A DNA stretch of 64,000 nt from Demequina aurantiaca (GTDB lineage Bacteria; Actinomycetota; Actinomycetes; Actinomycetales; Demequinaceae): positions 283,591 to 347,590 of the forward strand of contig NZ_BBRF01000001.1 of assembly GCF_000975135.1 (NCBI RefSeq). Direction: 5' to 3'. The position numbers were made by a program, and so were the translations under genes. This document shows positions 33,586-42,919 of this stretch, one piece after another. Every line of letters starts with the position of its first letter. The stretch's first letter is position 1. The notes beneath the pieces are model-generated. The model saw only the letters and a program-made list of their open reading frames with translations, did not search any database and was not told the DNA's origin.

Positions 33586-34950
33586 TTAGCCGTTGAGCAT
33601 CGGGGTGATCTGTGCGTCGTACTCGGTCGCGAGGGCTGCGATGTCGCCGCCCGCGTTGACCTTGCCGAAGAACTCCTCGAGGAGGCTGCTGCCCTCAACT
33701 GCTGCCCAGCCCGGCGCCGCCGGGGTGAGCTTGGAGCCGGAGGCTGCCTCGATGTTGACCTTTGCGAACTGGTCGTCACCAAGTGCCGAGGTGAAGTCCA
33801 GGTTGGCCGGGCCGAGACCCGCACCAGCAAGCATCGTCTGGTACTCGTCCGAGAAGATGATGGTCATGAGCTGCTTGGCCGCATCCTGGTTCTCGGAAGA
33901 AGCGGAGACACCGATGTTCGAGCCACCAGCGAATACGGGGGCAACGCCACCGTCAACGCCGGGGAGTGCGAACGTACCGAAGGTGTCGTCGTCCCAGGTC
34001 AGGACGGGGGTGGTGCCGTCGTCGCCGACAACGACGTCGCCGTTCTCGTCTTCCGATGTGAGGCCAACCGACCAGTGTGCCCAGTTCGGGGCCATGATCG
34101 TTGCAGCCTCGGGCTTGCCCGTCGACTCGTTGTTGTTGATGTTGACCCAAGGAGTCGAGTCAAACTCACCAACGGGAGCGTTCGAGGCGGAGGTGTAGAG
34201 GTCCTGAAGCATCTTCAGGCCCTTCTGGGTGTTCGGGTCCGAGAGAGTGGAGACCCACTGGCCGTCCTCCTGCTTGGCAAGGTCGCCACCGTTCGCGAAG
34301 ATCCACGAGATGCCGTTGCGCCAGTCGGATCCACCGAGGTAGAAGCCGGACATGTCGTCCGTCTTCAGCTTGGCGGCGTTGTCGTTGAACTCCTGCAGCG
34401 TGGTGGGCTGTGCCACGCCTGCTGCGTCGTAGATGTCCTTGCGGAAGATGATGGAACGCGAGCCGAAGTAGTACGGCATGGCGTAGTTCTTGTCATCCTT
34501 TTTGCCGACCTCGACGAAGGACTGGAGCAGGCTGTCGCCACCCAGTTCGTCGTACATGTCGGTGAGGTCGCTGAATGCGCCAACCGCGGTGAAGGTGGGC
34601 GACCAGGTGTTACCGATCTCCGTGACGTCGGGGGTGTTGGCCGAGTCGGGAAGCGCGGTGGTCAGCTTCGCGAGTGCGTCGCCCCATCCCTGCTCCTCGA
34701 TGGTCAGCGTGCCACCGTTCTCTTCTGCGTAGGTGTCCTTGAGGTACTGACGCAGGTCGTCGTTGGTGTCGCCACCCATGAGCCACAGGGTGATGTCCGC
34801 CGACTCGGCGGTCATTGCCTCGTCCGTGGCACCGGTCGATGCCTCGGTGGTGGGCGCGGTGGTCTCTTCTTCACTGGAGGTTGAGCAGCCAGCGAGCACG
34901 AGTGCGGTAGCGGCCGTTGCTGCGGCTGCTCCGATCATCGTCTTCTTCAT
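33586..34950 (-). CDS. ABC sugar-binding lipoprotein
   Basis: 454 residues. Lipoprotein signal peptide with lipobox LAGC (Cys about 22) followed by a Ser/Glu/Thr-rich linker. The rest is a family 1 extracellular solute-binding fold (ITLWLMGGDTNDDLRQYLK, FTAVGAFSDLTDMYDELG, SENQDAAKQLMTIIFSDEYQ). It captures the sugar outside the membrane for the two permeases downstream. ATG preceded by AAAAGGA. Ligand inferred from the nag genes as GlcNAc-containing oligosaccharide. Confidence 0.92.
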   Translation of the reverse strand: MKKTMIGAAAATAATALVLAGCSTSSEEETTAPTTEASTGATDEAMTAESADITLWLMGGDTNDDLRQYLKDTYAEENGGTLTIEEQGWGDALAKLTTALPDSANTPDVTEIGNTWSPTFTAVGAFSDLTDMYDELGGDSLLQSFVEVGKKDDKNYAMPYYFGSRSIIFRKDIYDAAGVAQPTTLQEFNDNAAKLKTDDMSGFYLGGSDWRNGISWIFANGGDLAKQEDGQWVSTLSDPNTQKGLKMLQDLYTSASNAPVGEFDSTPWVNINNNESTGKPEAATIMAPNWAHWSVGLTSEDENGDVVVGDDGTTPVLTWDDDTFGTFALPGVDGGVAPVFAGGSNIGVSASSENQDAAKQLMTIIFSDEYQTMLAGAGLGPANLDFTSALGDDQFAKVNIEAASGSKLTPAAPGWAAVEGSSLLEEFFGKVNAGGDIAALATEYDAQITPMLNG

Positions 34951-35016
34951 AGCGGTGTCCTTTTCTCTTTGCTGCCGTGACCGCCATGGCCACGTCGTTG
35001 TGGTGTTTTTCGGGGT

Positions 35017-36240
35017 TTAGTAGACCCCGAGTTGGCCGGTGAGGACCATGACTACTGCTCCGAGCACGATGATGTCGCGTCCGAGGGTTGTCATTCGGAC
35101 CGAAAGATCGCCGACAAACTCGGCCATCGTGCGGTCTCGGAGGGTATCGGCGGCTGCTGCAATGAGCGGGCCGTCGATCAGTTCGGAGGGGCCGCTGAGC
35201 ACGACTTCCCCCAAATTCAGGGCGCCCACGATGGGCGCGGTGGCGATGCCGAGGCGTTCGCCGGCTTCACGCAGAATTGCTTCGCGCTCGGCCTCGGTGG
35301 TCGCGTTCGCGAGGCGGGCCTCGATGCGCGGGATTGCGAGCCAGGTCTCAAGGCAGCCGGACTTGCCGCACACGCAGGTGTCGCCGCCGTCGGTGCCGAC
35401 CATGACGTGGCCGATCTCGCCGGCTGCTGAGCCGGACCCGTAGACCTGCTGGCCGCCCACGATGAGGCCGGAACCCACACCGCGTCCAGCACGGACCAGC
35501 ATCATGTCGGCGCCACCGCCGCCAAAGGTGCGCTCGGCAAGCGCGGCGATGTTCGCATCGTTCGCTACCTGCACGGGAAGCTGAGCACGCATCGACAGGA
35601 TCTGCTGGAGAGGCAGGTCCTTCCAGCCGAGGTTGGGGGCGCTGAGGACGGTGCCGGTGGCGTCGACGATGCCGGGGCTACCGACGCCCACGCCGAGAAT
35701 CGGAGCGGTGGCCGCAGCGACGAGGCGCTCGAGGATGAGTGCCGTCGCCTCGACAGCCTCCGTGCCGGTCACACCGGTGACGTCGAGCTCCTCGCGGTGC
35801 AACACGGTGCCGTCGAGGTTGGTGACGGCGCCACGGAAACGGGAGTTGAAGGAGAGGTCCAGACCCACCACCACAAATCCGTTGCGGTTGATATCAAGCA
35901 TCGTGGCAGGCTTACCCGGACGTGAATCGGTGCGCACACCGAGCTCGATGACGAGGTTCTCGTTGATGAGGTCGGAGATCAGGTCTGAAATGGTGACCCG
36001 AGTGAGGCCGACTTCCCTGGCGAGGTCGGCTCGGCTGAGGCCCTCGGCACGAAAGAGAGCCTGGAGCACCAAGGCGCGGTTGTGGCTGCGAGCGTGCTCA
36101 GGAAGGACGCGCGCACCAGCCTGCACAGCGCCGGCCCACGCCGTGCTGCGTGCGGGATTCGCGATGCCAAACTCACCGGTGCTGGTCGCCGTTGTGGCGC
36201 TCACACCGGAAGTGCGTCGCTGCGCTTCCTCGGTTGTCAT
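35017..36240 (-). CDS. ROK-family transcriptional regulator of the amino-sugar operon
   Basis: 407 residues. N-terminal winged helix (about 52-115, LSRADLAREVGLTRVTISDLISDLI) precedes a ROK sugar-binding domain. The zinc motif CVCGKSGCLETW (CxCGxxGCxE) is intact, as in NagC/Mlc/XylR. It heads the transporter and nag gene series and is followed after 66 bases by the binding-protein gene. A perfect 10-base inverted repeat abuts its start codon and is probably its own operator. The first 45 residues are an unusual Ala/Thr-rich extension. Confidence 0.93.
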   Translation of the reverse strand: MTTEEAQRRTSGVSATTATSTGEFGIANPARSTAWAGAVQAGARVLPEHARSHNRALVLQALFRAEGLSRADLAREVGLTRVTISDLISDLINENLVIELGVRTDSRPGKPATMLDINRNGFVVVGLDLSFNSRFRGAVTNLDGTVLHREELDVTGVTGTEAVEATALILERLVAAATAPILGVGVGSPGIVDATGTVLSAPNLGWKDLPLQQILSMRAQLPVQVANDANIAALAERTFGGGGADMMLVRAGRGVGSGLIVGGQQVYGSGSAAGEIGHVMVGTDGGDTCVCGKSGCLETWLAIPRIEARLANATTEAEREAILREAGERLGIATAPIVGALNLGEVVLSGPSELIDGPLIAAAADTLRDRTMAEFVGDLSVRMTTLGRDIIVLGAVVMVLTGQLGVY

Positions 36241-36267
36241 GTTTGTTAGTAAAGGTCACTAACAAAC
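36241..36267. promoter_or_regulatory. ROK-type operator at the regulator's own start codon
   Basis: GTTTGTTAGT (36241-36250) and ACTAACAAAC (36258-36267) are a perfect inverted repeat with a 7-base spacer. The GTTTGTT half resembles XylR-type ROK operators. It lies directly against the ATG at 36240, no ribosome site is seen, and bound repressor would cover the core promoter, which indicates autoregulation. Confidence 0.75.
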
Positions 36268-36365
36268 AAAATGCAAGCCCAAAACCGAAATCTTCAAAAC
36301 CGTTACCGGGCTGTAACACGCCGCTGCCTCGACTCCCTTCAGTGGGCGCCAACGTCGATGCCACC

Positions 36366-36381
36366 CTTGCTCACGAGCAAG
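36366..36381. promoter_or_regulatory. Short palindrome in the promoter region of the pyruvyltransferase gene
   Basis: CTTGCTC and GAGCAAG pair with a 2-base centre. It lies about 90 bases before the ATG at 36469 and 100 bases from the ROK operator. Possible binding site; no matching copy was noticed elsewhere. Confidence 0.3.
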
Positions 36382-36468
36382 AGGGGACGTTTCTTGGTAA
36401 CCCATGAGCGCACGCGATAGCCTTGGGTGCGCAATCGCGCCCTCTCCCAGACCCTCTGAAGGGTAAAT

Positions 36469-37971
36469 ATGAACGTCGTTGTAGTTGGTGACATTGGTTG
36501 GCAGTTTCTCTATCACTTAGGCGATGAAGCCATGACCGAGGCGGCCATCGACATGTTGCGTGAGCGCGGCGTTGACGCGATCACACTTGTGGCGGGTGAA
36601 CCTCACATTGCCGAGAGATTCTACGGGCTACCTGCAGTGCCGCGAGTGAGATTCAAAGCAGCATGGACCCGAGCCCGCAACGACTGGCGGCTTAAAGACG
36701 TCGGCCGGGTGCTCGCTGAAGAGGACTGGGACGACATGCCCATCTACCCCGCCATTCGTGATGCGGATGCGGTACTCATCGCGGGTGGCGGAAACATGAA
36801 TTCCCGCGACTATCACCTGCTTTACGAACGCGTCGCGGCCAAACGAATCGCTGAACACTTTGGGAAGCCGCTCTATGTCTCCAGTCAGACAGTCGGCCCG
36901 ATGCTCCTTCCCGAGGACCGCGAGCTCGTCGTGGAAATTGCTGACTACGCGCAAGCCTTCGGGTGCAGAGAGGAAACCACCACGGCGCTCATGCGTCGCT
37001 ACGTGGCGCGACCCGAGCGAGTTCATCACACTCTTGACGACGCCTCCGTGCTGACCTCGGACGACAAGGCGCGAAAGGTTGTCAAGGAACTTGCGGGTGA
37101 TGAACAATTCGTGGTGGCCTCCTTTACCAACCACCACGGTTCGATTTGGGAGAACCGCGATACGTACTACTCAGATATCGCTGCCGCCTGTGCTGCCATA
37201 TCCGCTGACAACGATGTCGACGTACTCCTCGCGCCTCACGCGGGCTCACTGGATTCCGCCCAAACGTCACGGGACCAGGAGAGCAACGAGATCATTGCCG
37301 AGCTTGCCGATTCGTCGCGAGTTCGAGCAACCCGCATGATCACGGCACGCGAGGATGTCGCCTTGATCGAGGCAGCCGTGCTGTCGCTATCGACCCGCTA
37401 TCACCCCACTATCTTTGGGCCGTCTGCCGCCACTCCTACTGTTGGAATTGCGCCGTCGTACTACTCGTCCGTACGGATGCGAGGATCGATGCGCAACGTT
37501 GGCCTCGAGCGTTTCGTACTGCCCACTAGTTCAATGCACCTATTGCGCGACGCCGCTCGGGAGGCGATAGCGAAGGATGTGGATCTCACGCACTTCTTGG
37601 AGTCTGCGCGCGAGCGGGCGCGCGCGTTTCAAAACGATTGGTGGGATGCCCTCGCCTCCGCGATGAGTGCCGGCGCTCCTGTCGAGTTCTCCGCGACGCT
37701 TGAGTCCGAGACCTATGTGCCTACCGGCGCGTGGTCGGCGGAGAACGAGATCATCACGCCAGTATTCGATGACTACGCAAGGTCAGTAGATCGCAGCGCT
37801 GAGCTCGCAGCGTCGCTAGAGAATGCGCGCGAGGCAAATGAGGAACTTTCTTCCGCTCTTGAGGTCTCACAGGAGAAGCTCGAGTTGTCTCGCGCGACCG
37901 TGGAGAGGATCAAGAACCGCAAGGTGGTAAAGCTTGCCGACCGACTTGGCAGATTACTACCTGGACGTTAG
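36469..37971 (+). CDS. Polysaccharide pyruvyl transferase family protein (CsaB-like)
   Basis: 500 residues. Family signatures: NVVVVGDIGWQFLYHLGDEAM, LIAGGGNMN, VSSQTVGPM, and LSTRYHPTIFGPSAATPTVG with the conserved Arg/His. These enzymes place ketal pyruvate from PEP onto sugars of wall polymers or capsules. The last 60-70 residues (about 435-490) form a likely coiled coil ending in a basic RIKNRKVVKLADRLGRLLPGR tail, which could tether the enzyme to the membrane or a partner. Pyruvylated polymers are the usual ligand of SLH domains, and three SLH proteins are encoded in this window. First gene of the glycan island. Confidence 0.87.
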   Translation: MNVVVVGDIGWQFLYHLGDEAMTEAAIDMLRERGVDAITLVAGEPHIAERFYGLPAVPRVRFKAAWTRARNDWRLKDVGRVLAEEDWDDMPIYPAIRDADAVLIAGGGNMNSRDYHLLYERVAAKRIAEHFGKPLYVSSQTVGPMLLPEDRELVVEIADYAQAFGCREETTTALMRRYVARPERVHHTLDDASVLTSDDKARKVVKELAGDEQFVVASFTNHHGSIWENRDTYYSDIAAACAAISADNDVDVLLAPHAGSLDSAQTSRDQESNEIIAELADSSRVRATRMITAREDVALIEAAVLSLSTRYHPTIFGPSAATPTVGIAPSYYSSVRMRGSMRNVGLERFVLPTSSMHLLRDAAREAIAKDVDLTHFLESARERARAFQNDWWDALASAMSAGAPVEFSATLESETYVPTGAWSAENEIITPVFDDYARSVDRSAELAASLENAREANEELSSALEVSQEKLELSRATVERIKNRKVVKLADRLGRLLPGR

Positions 37972-38005
37972 CGAGCGCGTGGACTGGATGCTGATCAATA
38001 GCAGG

Positions 38006-40213
38006 TCAGGCGACTCTGTCCATTTGCCACGTCGCTAGTGCGGGAACGTTATTTCGCTCGATTTCTCGAGGAGGAGCCCCGTCAATCACGTGAGCAACAA
38101 TGTCACGTGCCGCGTGCCCGGTTTCGAACTCGCAGAAAATTTCTCGGAACCGCTGGAGTCGGGCCGCATTGCCGAGACTCGCATACTCTCGTGAGTTCAA
38201 TGCCGCGGCCAGACTACTGGCCGTGAGAGCCACCAGCCCCGGCGCATCGATCGTGATGTCGAAATATGTACCTCGTTGAATTCTGTACCGCTCCCAGTCA
38301 TATGCAAACACTATGATGGGTCTACCCAAATTGGCATAGTCGAACATGGCGCTCGAGTAGTCCGTCACTAGCACGTCAGACGCGAGGTAAAGGTCCTCGA
38401 CGGACGGATAGTTCGTGACATCAAGCAGGGACTTGTGTAATTCTGTGCCACGCTCGTGTCCAGCCAGGTAGTGACCACGTATCAGCAGAATGTCGCCGTC
38501 GTCGAGCGCATCAGCGATGAGGTCGAACTCTGCCGCTGGTATCAGATCACGGCCACGTTCACGGAACGTTGGAACGTAAAGAATCACCCGCGCATCGTCC
38601 GCTACGCCTATGCGCTGTCTCGCCAAACTCACTGCTGCTGCATCCACATTGACGAGTGAGTCATTGCGGGGATACCCGTACTCGAGAGTCTTGCACTTAA
38701 CCGGATAGCTATGTTGCCAGACCTCCGCACTATAGGAATTCGCGACTAACGAATAGTCCCAGTTTTGACATCGCTGAAGGAGCTCATCCACCCAGCGCCG
38801 GTCTTGCCCAAGTTCCTCGACACCCATGCGTTTGAGGGGCGTACCGTGATGGAGTTGGGTAAACACCTGCCCAGTACGTTTTCTCCAGAAGGACGGGAGA
38901 TTCACATCGAGAAAGAAGAATCTTGCTGTCGCGAGCACACGGTAGTACTTGTGGCTTCCCTTGACAACGTACTCCCAACCGACTGGGACATCCTTGGAGT
39001 CAGTGGGCCCCACACTCCAAACGATGCGCATATCCGGACGTGCGCGACGAATCTCGCGATCGATTGCCAAACAGTTAAGCCGGGGCGAGCGTCCCCACAG
39101 GTTTTCGATGACGACCAAGCGCTGGTCAACACGAGAAAAACGTCGGTACATGTAGTAGAAGCGTCGACTGTGGTAGATCTCTCGCAGGAGCCGAAGTGTG
39201 GAGTGGGCTCCCTTGCGAAGAACCTTTTTGCCGGCTCTAACCACTTCGGATGCTCGCATTCGCAATGCAAAAGGGCGGTACGGTAGCGTCCAGAATCGTC
39301 TAATTAGCTTCCACTTGTCGCCATCGGTGGGCAGCCTGAAACTCTCGGGTGCCAGGCGATGCACGCTACGACGCGCGCTGGTATAAAACTCCCGGCGCAA
39401 GTTCGACGGAATCCGGCTACGTTTCGCGGTGACGAGTGTGATGATGTTTCTCAAGGCGCGCGTGAACACTTCTACGCGCATCGCCTCGGTCACGCCAAGC
39501 CCATCCATCATCCCCATCAACCGTTCGAACTGGTCGACAATTTGAATATGGCGAGCGTCAGTACTGCGCAAGATAGAGCCCGACCAACGCTGGCGGTAGC
39601 GATAGAGAGGCTCGTCAATAGTCACAATCGATTTCGCTGTAGCAAGAATCGGATAGGACCATGGAATGTCTTCGTAGTAGCCCACCGGAAACTCAACTGC
39701 TAGCTCCTCCAGGAACTCTCGGCGGTAGGCCTTGTTCCATGCCACATTGAGGACATCCAGGATCGACAACTGGTCGGCGGCGACAAAGACCCCTTCTACC
39801 TGCAGGGGCGCGCGTTGCACACCTTGGACTGCGGATCCGTTCGGGTAAAGTCGCTCGTAGCCAAAAACCACGACATCGGCTGCATTTTGATTGATCGTCG
39901 ACCGAATTCGTTCAAGTGCTCCCTCGACGAGGTAGTCATCGCCATCGAGAAAGAGGATGTACGCACCTCTTGCCTCCCGCATGCCCAGATTTCGAGCGCG
40001 CCCGAGCCCAACATTGCTTTCCGGCCTGGTCACGCGCACAGAGGCGTACTGCTCCGCGAGCTGATCCGCCAGTGCCGATGTTCCGTCAGTGGAACGGTCA
40101 TCAACGACAATCACTTCCACAGAATCGACCGCCGCTACAGACATGACTGCTTGCCGAAGATAGCCTTGGACGTTGTACGCGGGAATGACAATGGAGAATT
40201 CTGGCTCGGGCAA
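38006..40213 (-). CDS. GT2 glycosyltransferase fused to a CDP-glycerol glycerophosphotransferase-type domain
   Basis: 735 residues. N-terminal GT2 domain (about 1-240: FSIVIPAYNVQGYLRQA, VIVVDDRSTDGT, YILFLDGDDY with the DxD). After a basic linker (about 280-350) the C-terminal half has TagF-type motifs: HHGTPLKRMG, TLEYGYPRNDSL, ILYVPTFRERG, LIRGHY and VLVTDYSSAMFDYANLGRPI. One polypeptide could therefore add both a sugar and a polyol phosphate in each polymer repeat. The CDP-glycerol donor could come from the TagD-like enzyme at 24.0 kb. It faces the pyruvyltransferase gene tail to tail. Confidence 0.9.
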   Translation of the reverse strand: MPEPEFSIVIPAYNVQGYLRQAVMSVAAVDSVEVIVVDDRSTDGTSALADQLAEQYASVRVTRPESNVGLGRARNLGMREARGAYILFLDGDDYLVEGALERIRSTINQNAADVVVFGYERLYPNGSAVQGVQRAPLQVEGVFVAADQLSILDVLNVAWNKAYRREFLEELAVEFPVGYYEDIPWSYPILATAKSIVTIDEPLYRYRQRWSGSILRSTDARHIQIVDQFERLMGMMDGLGVTEAMRVEVFTRALRNIITLVTAKRSRIPSNLRREFYTSARRSVHRLAPESFRLPTDGDKWKLIRRFWTLPYRPFALRMRASEVVRAGKKVLRKGAHSTLRLLREIYHSRRFYYMYRRFSRVDQRLVVIENLWGRSPRLNCLAIDREIRRARPDMRIVWSVGPTDSKDVPVGWEYVVKGSHKYYRVLATARFFFLDVNLPSFWRKRTGQVFTQLHHGTPLKRMGVEELGQDRRWVDELLQRCQNWDYSLVANSYSAEVWQHSYPVKCKTLEYGYPRNDSLVNVDAAAVSLARQRIGVADDARVILYVPTFRERGRDLIPAAEFDLIADALDDGDILLIRGHYLAGHERGTELHKSLLDVTNYPSVEDLYLASDVLVTDYSSAMFDYANLGRPIIVFAYDWERYRIQRGTYFDITIDAPGLVALTASSLAAALNSREYASLGNAARLQRFREIFCEFETGHAARDIVAHVIDGAPPREIERNNVPALATWQMDRVA

Positions 40214-40323
40214 GAGACCCTACTCTCGGGTTCATATCAGATGGCGGCTCGACAGGTGAGTCGCCATCGGTTTCAAGGAAGAGACGACACTCTAGTCATC
40301 ATCGTCGACATGGTGCCCCTATT

Positions 40324-42882
40324 CTAAGGGGCCAACTCCGTCTCGAGCCACGAGACCTGCTGCTCGCGCCAAGCCTCCCACGCTCCCTGACTCACATGGC
40401 TCTCGAGCCAGTCCACGGCTTCCAGACTGGTGAATACCGGAAGACTTCCGGCCTCAAGTGCCAGGTAGTCACGCACTTGGCTTTCACGAATGATCAGCCC
40501 CGGAATCCCCCGTGACACTCCCTCAATGAGCGCAGTTGATCCGACCGAGACTGACCCAAGAACAGGATTGGGCAAGTTCATTCTCATCGGATGCTCGAGG
40601 ACAGGTTTCCAGTCGGCGGTCCTACCGACCACGCTTTCCAGCCATGCCTCATTTTCTCCGGACATTCCTCTCGGCTTGAAATACACCTGCAGCCGACCAG
40701 CGCTCACGAGCGGCTCCAGAGAGGCAAAGAAGTCCCGATAGAGCTGCTCGTGTGTTTCGAGGTCGAGGATGGGCAGGTTACGCATGATGGGACGCCCGCC
40801 CACTAGCACCAAGGAGACAGGAGCGTCCGCTATCCACGGCACCTGAACTTCGTTCGGGGTGACGAGCAACGAGGGGTCATGAATGACGCGCACATTGGGC
40901 ATTTGAGACTCCCACTGCCGCACACCCGCGCGTGTCACTGCGCGAACAGTAGAGATGCGGTGCTTGGCGTGCCATGGCACGTGTACGGGGTTTGAGGAGT
41001 GTGGCCAGACATGGATTTTGGCTCCGCGCTGCACCGCCACTGCGGAAACCAGAGCTGGTTCAACATAAAGGTAGTCCCCGATGTGAACGTCAGTTGTCCC
41101 CCATCTCTCCATTTGAACTCGGGCCCTGTCTACCACCTCAGTGAAGTAGGGCATCACTGCTTGAGCCAAGAGATCGTGCCAAGACTCCAAAGGCCACCTG
41201 CCAACCGACAACGCCGCGTCAACCATCTCACCAGGTATTGGCTTCTGCCTCACAATCCCCGCGCCCGAGTCGATCCAAGCGTCACTCGTCTCGGTGGGTA
41301 TAACGAGTTTAGTAAATCCGCCACGCGGATGCACCGAACTGTGAACCTCATATTGCCACCCCTGGCGGAATGACCGGTCGTATGCGTAGGCCTTCAGCGG
41401 TGCGCCGGAGTTCAAGACCACCCCTCCGTCAATACGTTCGGTCAATCCAACAACTGAACGAATTCCGGAGGTTACCACCAGGTCTGAAGTCTTCTCTGGC
41501 AGGCTGCTCCACGTGCGGTTTGCAGGCTTTAATCCAGACCCCATCGAACCTGCGCTCACGGTAGGACCCTTCGGTCGCACCGAACCTGATTCGGTCTTCC
41601 CCACGACTACTTCGTTGGGAAACCTCACGAAATACACAGGCAAACCTTTACGCCGCAATGCATCGTAAAGGTAGTGAGGCCCAAATCTGCTTGAGGGGTA
41701 CGGTGCGAGGTACTTCACGCTGAGGCTGGGCAACTCAACCATTATTGGCAAACCGTTATGAGTGCGAGCGATCTCGTCAGCAATGCGATCGATAGGAATC
41801 TTTATCGCGAGCTCATGTTTCACGTTGTGAAATACGGCGCGTGCGACGTCATCATCGTCTATGCCTAGCAGTCGGCCACGTCCACGCGAGAAGCGCCGTG
41901 ATTGGTGCCATGCGGACCAACTGACAAGGTCCTTGCTGGCGCTACCCTCAGGCCAATGGTCACGGCGCGACAGTCGTAACGCCTCGTCATGAATCGCACT
42001 CTCATTCCACAGTTGACCGGCGTAGATAGCCCCCGCAAGTCCGCTCCCCCGTCTGATGCTGAGTATCCGCATTTCATACTCAGCCAAAGGGAATCTCGCG
42101 GTGAGGTCGGTCAGTAACTGTTCGCCATCATTTACTCGTTGTGCGTAAGCACACACCTCTGGCGAGGGGAACTTGTCGACCAAGTCCGCAATCACAGCGC
42201 TCGGAGGTCCCACCTTCGCCAATCGAAGAATTGTCCCGCAAGCATGCGCAACCAGGTCGGGATTTCTTGGACGGGACGTCAGTACTCGTTCTGCCATCAA
42301 CATCGCAGCGTCATCCGCACCTACTGCGCGCAATGTCTCCGTGACTCGGACCATGACACGGGCGTGGGATTCCGGTTCGATCCCCGATCCCTTTGGAGAC
42401 TGTGGCCAATGGTTTGCCAGTTCCGTCCAGCTTTGATCGAACCACGTGAAGTCGCTTCCGCGCTTCGGAAAGGAATCTATGCGTGACTGCCCGGGGTCGT
42501 CCTTCTTGTCAAATGCGGACCAAGCTCGCACCGCTCGCGGCCAATCTCCCACCACCATCTCGAGTTCTCCCTGAGCTCGAGACAAAGGCACATTCCGTGG
42601 AAATGTTCGGGCACCTCGCTCAAGCGAAGCGCGAGCCTGGCTTAGTAGGCCAAGATGCGTGTAACTCTGCGCGAGTTTGGTGTAGGCAATGGGGGTGAGG
42701 TAGAGGCGGCGACGAAGAATCGTGGCCTCGACTAGGTCAACGACGTCTTGCCAACGCCCACCTTGAAAGGCCTCATCTAGTTGCTCATACCATTTCCGCG
42801 CACCGGGTTGCATTGCGAAAACAATCCGCCGGGACAAACTGCGTCGCCTCGCGTCCCCGAGGACGGCACTCCTTACCCCCAT
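40324..42882 (-). CDS. Large protein with TPR-like N-terminus and GT-B-like C-terminus, unknown function
   Basis: 852 residues. About residues 25-260 are helical repeats of TPR type (YTKLAQSYTHLGLLSQARASLERGARTFPRN). The C-terminal 250 residues look like the donor half of a GT-B glycosyltransferase of the capsule type: LVLVGGRPIMRNLPILDLE, VYFKPRGMSG, and VSVGSTALIEGVSRGIPGLIIRE. The middle is unfamiliar. It lies 37 bases downstream of pseI on the same strand, so a role in transferring pseudaminic acid or a related sugar is a reasonable guess only. An internal Met at 42813 could be the true start; no ribosome site is seen at either. Confidence 0.6.
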   Translation of the reverse strand: MGVRSAVLGDARRRSLSRRIVFAMQPGARKWYEQLDEAFQGGRWQDVVDLVEATILRRRLYLTPIAYTKLAQSYTHLGLLSQARASLERGARTFPRNVPLSRAQGELEMVVGDWPRAVRAWSAFDKKDDPGQSRIDSFPKRGSDFTWFDQSWTELANHWPQSPKGSGIEPESHARVMVRVTETLRAVGADDAAMLMAERVLTSRPRNPDLVAHACGTILRLAKVGPPSAVIADLVDKFPSPEVCAYAQRVNDGEQLLTDLTARFPLAEYEMRILSIRRGSGLAGAIYAGQLWNESAIHDEALRLSRRDHWPEGSASKDLVSWSAWHQSRRFSRGRGRLLGIDDDDVARAVFHNVKHELAIKIPIDRIADEIARTHNGLPIMVELPSLSVKYLAPYPSSRFGPHYLYDALRRKGLPVYFVRFPNEVVVGKTESGSVRPKGPTVSAGSMGSGLKPANRTWSSLPEKTSDLVVTSGIRSVVGLTERIDGGVVLNSGAPLKAYAYDRSFRQGWQYEVHSSVHPRGGFTKLVIPTETSDAWIDSGAGIVRQKPIPGEMVDAALSVGRWPLESWHDLLAQAVMPYFTEVVDRARVQMERWGTTDVHIGDYLYVEPALVSAVAVQRGAKIHVWPHSSNPVHVPWHAKHRISTVRAVTRAGVRQWESQMPNVRVIHDPSLLVTPNEVQVPWIADAPVSLVLVGGRPIMRNLPILDLETHEQLYRDFFASLEPLVSAGRLQVYFKPRGMSGENEAWLESVVGRTADWKPVLEHPMRMNLPNPVLGSVSVGSTALIEGVSRGIPGLIIRESQVRDYLALEAGSLPVFTSLEAVDWLESHVSQGAWEAWREQQVSWLETELAP

Positions 42883-42919
42883 GAACTACACGCCTACCAG
42901 AACTCGTTGTGCACGCAAT

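Noticed and set aside
35011-35029. CGGGGT/ACCCCG hairpin with an adjacent T-run at the end of the ROK regulator gene.
   Set aside because: The T-run is on the wrong side for minus-strand transcription and the hairpin overlaps the stop codon, so it is not a terminator for this gene.
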